NCBI GenBank assembly: GCA_020650975.1
Contig: JAIPMN010051546.1
Coordinates: forward strand, 1-31,395
DNA length: 31,395 bases
Direction: 5' to 3'
Source: Apostichopus californicus
Lineage: Eukaryota; Echinodermata; Holothuroidea; Aspidochirotida; Stichopodidae
Positions 25,750 to 31,395 of the stretch are shown here, one piece after another. Under the pieces are notes generated by a model. That model saw nothing but the letters and a program-made list of their open reading frames with translations. It did not search any database and was not told the DNA's origin. The first letter of the stretch is position 1. Every line of letters starts with the position of its first letter. The translations under genes were made by a program, and so were the position numbers.

Positions 25750-28030
25750 TGCTTGAAAAAAATTAGGACCTTTTTGATTGGCTATTAGTAGTGTGTTGAG
25801 TGGCGACTATCAAACAGGAATAAAGATTCGATGAGAGGAATAAAATAACTGGCTCATAGAGTTTATACAATCGAAGAATCAAAAGAACTTTACTGGTCCA
25901 TAATCTTGTAGTATTGTAAAGTTGGAGGTTTTGTTTTGTTAATTTTATGGAAAGGACGATCTTATTTTACATATGTAGTACATTTACATGGAGATAATTG
26001 GTTGGCTCTATTCTATGTAAACTATGTCCCCCAAAATTTACTACCAAAAGCTAGGCCGTTGGTTTAGACCAGCCTTCATCATTAGCAACATGGTTTTGGG
26101 AATATTAACTCTCCTTTGGGAATAATTAATTTTCGTTGGATTCTTTCAATGCTTACCTCAAACTCATTTGAAGACTTTCTTAATTTTATGAAATTGTGAT
26201 AATTGCTAGAGCAGTGTGAACCAGTGATTAATACAAGACATACAGTCACTCAACAATGAAGAAATGTTCAAAATTTCAGAATTCCACCACCTGGAAATAT
26301 GACTTTGGGAATTTCTGAATTATGGCCTCGGATAATAAAAACAACCCTGTCCTCTCCCCCCCCCCCCAAAAAAATCAGTCGGTCATTACTTCCATTAATT
26401 TGGTAGTATTCTATAACCTCTCTAATTAACAATGTTCCACATTATTAGACCATAGTCCCTTTACTATCTTTTAGCTATGATTCTAGCTATCAACAAACTT
26501 GTATTCTTGGTATGTGTGGATGATTAAATTCCTTATGCATGCTAAAAAAAAATTTTAACTTTTAAGTACTTTTGTGTACAAATCACTAATTGGTACTTCT
26601 TCCTTATGTTTTGGTTAACACTTAGGTTGAAATTTATTTTTTCCATTCACCTCTGTCTGCGCTCATACAAGGCAGTTGTCGCTTGCAGTCGGTCCGACAA
26701 GTGGTACCATTTACAGCTAACCAAAATCAAACTGGCATCTTTGAGCTAGAAATCAAGTTACACTTGATGAGGAGTGAACATCTTGTTACGTTATATTTAT
26801 TAAGAAATTATTACTAAAAAGAAATTGAAACTCAAATGAATGGAAAAGCAAGTTAAATGTCTTCTCAATATTTCAATATTGGAAGGGTCTTGAGAAGAGC
26901 AACAAATCATGATAATTTGTGAAAAAGTCCAACTTGTCCGATGTAGTGATTGAATTGCTGAAAGCAGCTGAAAATACTATTACAGATCAGTCATGGATAG
27001 TTCTGGTGGCTAGAAAGAGACCAGGAAGAGATATTAATTACTGAATCAACAAAGGCAGCTGTGTGTGCAATAAGGGGGGGGGGGGGGTGAAAGGCAAATC
27101 CATTTGGTTGTACTTTTCTAATAAAATTGTGTTAGTTACAGAATGTCCTAATGCTTCACTTAAATGGTACAAGAAGATACATCTCCTTGTCCGGGGTAGT
27201 TCTTCAGCCAGATGCATTAAATTTCATCTGTTGTACATAAAATGCAACAAACTGTTTGAATCTCGAGTTGGTCACTATGGGAGATGGATTTAGAGTAACG
27301 TGGTTATTTTGGCTACTGCCGATCGTCGTCAATATTTGTAATTATTTTTGTTGTCATTTAATTCTTTCTCTTTTCATATTGTTTACAGTGGTGCAATCAT
27401 ACACAGGCTGAGATAAATGGACCACAACTCAACAGTTAGGACAGTTCATCAACAGACGAGAGCTACCAGATAGACCGAACCTGTTTCTCCGATTACACTG
27501 CCAAACTGACCATTGTTGAAAGAACTGATAAGATTCCATCTAAAAACTGATTCAATGTCACAAAATGGAGAGTTGGTCACATGCCATATTTTTCTCTCAT
27601 ATTTGTTGCACATGCGAGGTGTGTTGTTGCAAGGTTTTGTATCTTTGCTTTAATCTGAAGCTGTTTTCTAAGCATGGATGCTTTAATATTATTAGGTACC
27701 AAATGAAATACATGGGATTTACAGTTTTTCAACTCATAGTTCTGTTCTAGCATATGTCAAAGTGTTAGATACAAAACAGATGATCTAAAATTTAACTTAG
27801 AGAACAGAGGGGTACTGTGTGTGGAACGACCTACCTTAAGTATTTGCTTTTGAATTTAAGAAGCAAGAAAAAGGTGGTGGAGAGGGGGTGGGGGGAGATG
27901 ATATAGAGGTAGGCCTCTCATCCAAGCTTTGTACTTAATGCAGCATCCCCCATTCCACAATTGAAATGAGTTCATAGTGAATTTATACTTAACAGGCAGA
28001 TGTACTGTATCTTAAATTGACTTATTTGTA
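25750..28030. other. YIPF3 3' flank, no recognised feature
   Basis: AT-rich sequence with a C run near 26349 and a G run near 27076. Short open frames at 27063 and 27565 have no domain I recognise. Confidence 0.45.
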
Positions 28031-28037
28031 GTTGACG

Positions 28038-28260
28038 TGTAATGTCTCCCAGTCACACTTGTACTCAAGCACGAACAAGTTGTTGGTTTGGTGCATCGTG
28101 AATCTAAAGGTGATGTTCAAACCTTGAGAAAGGCTATCAAAAAAGTGAGAAGATAGAAACTGAATATAAGAAGAAAGTGGACAAAGTAGGGACCCTACTG
28201 GAGAAATTAATGTCTGAGATCCAAAGCTTGAATATTATTGAGAACAGTTGTATTTTTAAT
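28038..28260 (+). pseudogene. possible coiled-coil coding remnant
   Basis: A plus-strand frame reads LVLKHEQVVGLVHRESKG and QTLRKAIKK. After a one-base shift at the poly-A near 28140 it continues SEKIETEYKKKVDKVGTLLE with a heptad-like pattern. The amphipathic composition looks like coiled-coil protein, but the frame is broken and no family is recognised. Confidence 0.25.
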
Positions 28261-29355
28261 TGTTTTCTTTGGTGGCATATTTGTACCCCTTTTTTCCTCA
28301 TCTCCAACAACAAAGAACAAAAGCAAAATTTACCATGATCGATGACTCTCATAATCACACAGGTGATTAGCAACACAAGTTACAAAACCTGACCATAAAA
28401 TAGGACAAAAGTAGTTATTTTGTTGGAAAAAAAAATAGGAAAAATAGGTGTAGAGACCAGAAAGTAGGGAATGAGAACTTGCTGTAAAGCCTGCAGCTGA
28501 TATTGGCAACTTATAAGCTGGCTGCAGCAACTCAAGTGACATTGATTATGTAAATTAAAGAAACGGAAATGCAACCAGTTGCATTAAATAACGATCTAGA
28601 TAATTAATGTTATTGAAATACAATTATATTTAAAAAAAAATACACAGACAGATACTGTCAAAGTTTCTTATTATATTGATAAAAACCTTAATATTTCTCT
28701 CTTTTTAGACTTTCTCTTGTTATCAATTTGACATCATTTTTTGGGGTTTCAAGGTGACTTTTTCTATTACAAAATAAGTACCGGCAAGTACAATATGAAT
28801 TGATGAATTAGTTTCATTGTGAAAATTTAAAAGCTCAGTTTTAGGAAATGTTTTGTAATGATTTGATGACTCTAGTCACACTTACTTGTAAAAGTTGGGC
28901 AATTGTCAAACCACTTCACCACAGATTGGTTGAATATTTGATGAAAGTTCACGATTGATGGATTATTAATTCACTTAAGTTAAAGCAACGATCAGGATTT
29001 GGTTTCAATTGGAGAATCAAGAACGGAAAATGGCGGTATATTCTGATGATGGAAAATATGTAAAATAAGAATAATATAAAAACAAAGAAAGAAAGCCACC
29101 CTGAGGTATCACAAAAATTATCATCAATGTTTTATGAATTTTGACCTCACGTTCTTCGAGTTACTTATTCTTCTAAGCTTTGCAATTTTGTTTTTTTCAA
29201 TTTTTAAGTCGTTAAAATTTAAAGTAAGGGGCTCAAGTAAAGATAACGGATATCCAGACGTTCCTTTTGATGCATAGAGATGCTATTTTGTTTTCTATAT
29301 TTTTGGCTTATATGTAAATGGTTTCTTTCTTTGAAACATGGCTAAATATAAAACA
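28261..29355. other. intergenic region between convergent genes
   Basis: AT-rich, no feature recognised. Confidence 0.45.
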
Positions 29356-29365
29356 TTTATTTATT
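29356..29365 (-). promoter_or_regulatory. candidate polyadenylation signal of the right-hand gene
   Basis: Overlapping hexamers (AATAAATAAA on the minus strand) lie about 215 bases beyond the TAA, a reasonable 3'-UTR length. Other AT-rich matches exist nearby. Confidence 0.4.
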
Positions 29366-29579
29366 TGAACCATTTTCTGTAAATGTAATCTTTGGGTTTC
29401 TTTCTATCTATAAAAACCATTATTAAAGTTGAAGTTAATTAAAAAACAATTGAAAATATGAAATCCTTTTAATGAGCTATCAAATTAAAAAGTTTGAAAT
29501 GGCTGCATTGATTCTCAAGTAAGACTAGCGGTCACAATCATGGAATCCTTAGCTTGCCTCAAATCTAATCATTTCTGTT

Positions 29580-29639
29580 TTATGTGGCTGTTGTAGTTGT
29601 TTCATCTGGAGTGGAAGTTGGAGCCATGCCAAACTCAAC
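29580..29639 (-). CDS. last coding exon of unrecognised receptor-like gene
   Basis: This exon encodes VEFGMAPTSTPDETTTTAT and TAA (29580-29582), following a TCTACAG acceptor. The tail is rich in Thr and Pro and has no recognised C-terminal motif. Confidence 0.68.
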   Translation of the reverse strand, partial: VEFGMAPTSTPDETTTTAT

Positions 29640-31203
29640 CTGTAGATAAAAAAAATTTAAAAAATGTCCGAGGAAGGATATTAAGGGATCTCACAGAATA
29701 TTAATCTAGTTTGTTTATCCTGCATAACAATTTTGAGGATGATAAAGTTTGTTTATAATAACTTACCAAGAAAGTGAATGGCACTGTGTACACAAAAATG
29801 ATGCGCACATATTTGCTTAAATTGCGTAGGAATTTTGCAAATTTTTGGGATCAGCAATGTGCCATACAAGACAACTTATTGCATGGATTTTGTAAAGCAC
29901 TACATTTGGTTTCCTATTACATTTGGTTTCTTGATGCAATGTCTCATGTTTGAAACCCTGAACTTCTAACAAGACATTTCTTCATGATTTTATAACTTGT
30001 TCACAAGATGGGGAATTACCTCCATAAGTATTTAACATCCATAATATGAAAGCAGAGGCCTAATTAGAAGAATTGGTTGAGGTGTCAAATGTCTTTCTGT
30101 AGCAAGAATGATGTACAGTGAAACCTGGCCACATCATCCATTAACCTCTTTATCCATAACCTGTTTCATCTGGGTCCAACAATCAACCATTCATAATTGA
30201 TATTATATTACTTTGCATGTATGGTTCACTACATTTCAGCTCCTGGGATTTATTAATAAATTCAATTCCTTATCCGGTGTTTATCATAGTCCAGACAACA
30301 TCTCATCCTCAGGAATTTGGATATTCCAGTATAAACTAAGCTTACATCTCATGGATGTCAGTGTAGAACTGAGGAAAGAGACAATCTCTCTGGTTAGTCT
30401 TGGACAAAGTTGATGTTATTGCATTATCAAAACACTGGGCCAATCAAAGTACCCCCCCCCCCCAAAAATACCTTCGAAAGCAGAAGAAAAGATAAGTTGA
30501 CAATTTCACTATACCATTGTTGATACTCTGTACAATAAGTGAACCTTATGACTATGTAAAGTATTAAGCTTGAAACCCATTTTTTCGAGGTACCCTTGAT
30601 ACATACCTCATGGTTTACGTAGGTGGGCTTGTCGACACCCATGCCAGCTGCACCATCCACCAAGGATCTATGAGAGGAAATTGAAAATAAGGACAATGTA
30701 TTCATTCATAAATATTTGTGGAATCTAGCCCCAAATTGAGCAATTGTCTTTCAATTAGATTCACTACCTAAGATGTGATCCGTACGTTGTCCGATGTGAT
30801 CGGTATGTTGTCCGATTCACTACTTAATACGTAAGACGCAATCCATACGTTGTCCGGTTCACTACTTAATACGTAAGATGTGATCCGTACGTTGTCCGGT
30901 TCACTACTTAATACGTAAGATAGATGCAAGATGAGCTGAACAAAACAGCAACAACCAACTTGTAGTTCAATGATACATAGATGGGAATGGATTCAAAGGT
31001 TAGCAAAAATGAGCAGGAAGGGGGTGGGGCATAGGGGGGAGGGGTGGGGTGTTGGTATCAAATGGGAAACATAATTTCTACTCACTTGCTATTGTTATTG
31101 TTAATTGTCCTGTACTTAAGATAAATGTAAGCCAAAAATGCCAGGATTGCGATCAGTCCTAAGACTCCAAATATCGTTCCAAGTGCAATACCGAGTGCTT
31201 TAT
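29580..31203 (-). CDS. C-terminal part of an unrecognised single-pass membrane protein, three exons, 5' end outside window
   Basis: Three minus-strand exons (31086-31203, 30607-30667, 29580-29639) join in frame with GT/AG introns. They encode one transmembrane helix of about 25 residues, a KYR stop-transfer sequence, and a 49-residue tail ending in TAA. The charge pattern predicts an outside N-terminus and a cytoplasmic tail (type I topology). The tail contains PTYVNHEVEF, where YVNH fits the pYxN pattern bound by Grb2-type SH2 domains; that is inference. It ends in a Thr-rich stretch. The ectodomain lies beyond the right edge, so the family (for example Ig-type adhesion receptor) cannot be named. 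Confidence 0.72.
29640..30606. other. last intron of the right-hand gene
   Basis: No coding or repeat family recognised. A poly-C run lies at about 30452. Confidence 0.5.
30607..30667 (-). CDS. cytoplasmic-tail exon of unrecognised receptor-like gene
   Basis: This exon encodes SLVDGAAGMGVDKPTYVNHE after the split Lys codon. It is 61 bases, acceptor CATAG, donor GTATGT, ending in phase 0. It holds the YVNH motif. Confidence 0.72.
30760..30925. repeat. 42-bp tandem array in intron of right-hand gene
   Basis: TCACTAC recurs at 30761, 30817, 30859 and 30901; the last three units are 42 bases apart. Each holds TTAATACGTAAGA and a CCGTACGTTGTCCG-type block. The first unit is longer and more diverged. 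Confidence 0.85.
31086..31203 (-). CDS. transmembrane exon of unrecognised receptor-like gene
   Basis: This exon encodes ALGIALGTIFGVLGLIAILA followed by FLAYIYLKYRT and an Asn run. It is a classical single membrane span with a basic inner flank. It enters after one base of a split codon and leaves after two (AA). Acceptor TTCACAG, donor GTGAGT. Confidence 0.78.
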
Positions 31204-31395
31204 CTGTGAAAACAAAGAAAAAAACAGCGATTATTAAAACATGACCATTTACCTACAAGTATTTTCATAACACAATCTAAAGAACTGGCTCAATGGACAA
31301 CTGTATTTGTCAAATATGCTACCCAAAAGGTGAAAAAAGTATTTTACTAGAGGAGATTACAAACAATCAAAGTGTTTGAGGCGGTATGCCAGTGG

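Overview
This window is animal nuclear DNA: AT-rich, split genes with canonical GT/AG introns, and many SINEs, LINEs, DNA transposons and minisatellites. The proteins and repeat types suggest a non-vertebrate metazoan, probably a marine deuterostome such as an echinoderm. That placement is inference, since no marker gene is present.

Three protein-coding genes can be supported exon by exon. (1) CLCN6, the late-endosomal Cl-/H+ exchanger ClC-6, lies on the minus strand. Thirteen coding exons (16165 down to 5621) give the first 439 residues, about half the protein. The remaining exons must lie beyond the left edge. (2) YIPF3, a Golgi Yip1-family membrane protein, lies on the plus strand. Nine coding exons (19247-25531) give a complete 348-residue protein in one open frame. 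(3) The last three coding exons of an unrecognised single-pass membrane protein lie on the minus strand (31203 down to 29580): one transmembrane helix and a 49-residue cytoplasmic tail. CLCN6 and YIPF3 are head to head with about 3.1 kb between start codons. YIPF3 and the right-hand gene are convergent. No shared pathway is evident, apart from CLCN6 and YIPF3 both serving the endomembrane system.

Layout: 1-5620 is repeat-rich and is read as CLCN6 intron 13. It holds a four-level nest: a minisatellite carrying a DR1-type motif, a hAT-like element inside it, a 5'-truncated L2/CR1-like LINE inside that, and a tRNA-derived SINE inside the LINE. Each level has its own target-site duplication. It also holds a 70-bp tandem array and a small MITE-like element. 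5621-16165 holds the CLCN6 exons, with a probable solo LTR in intron 12 and a SINE in intron 9. 16166-19246 is intergenic or 5' flank. 19247-25531 is YIPF3, with a TIR element in intron 2, a SINE tail in intron 3 and a five-copy array in intron 8. 25475-25740 is a tandem duplication spanning the YIPF3 stop codon. 25750-29350 is mostly featureless. 29356-31395 is the right-hand gene.

I found no new defence, biosynthetic or RNA system. The notable content is the datable transposon nest, SINE/LINE tail sharing, a fold-back at a SINE 5' junction, the repeat-borne DR1 motifs, and the duplicated YIPF3 terminus.
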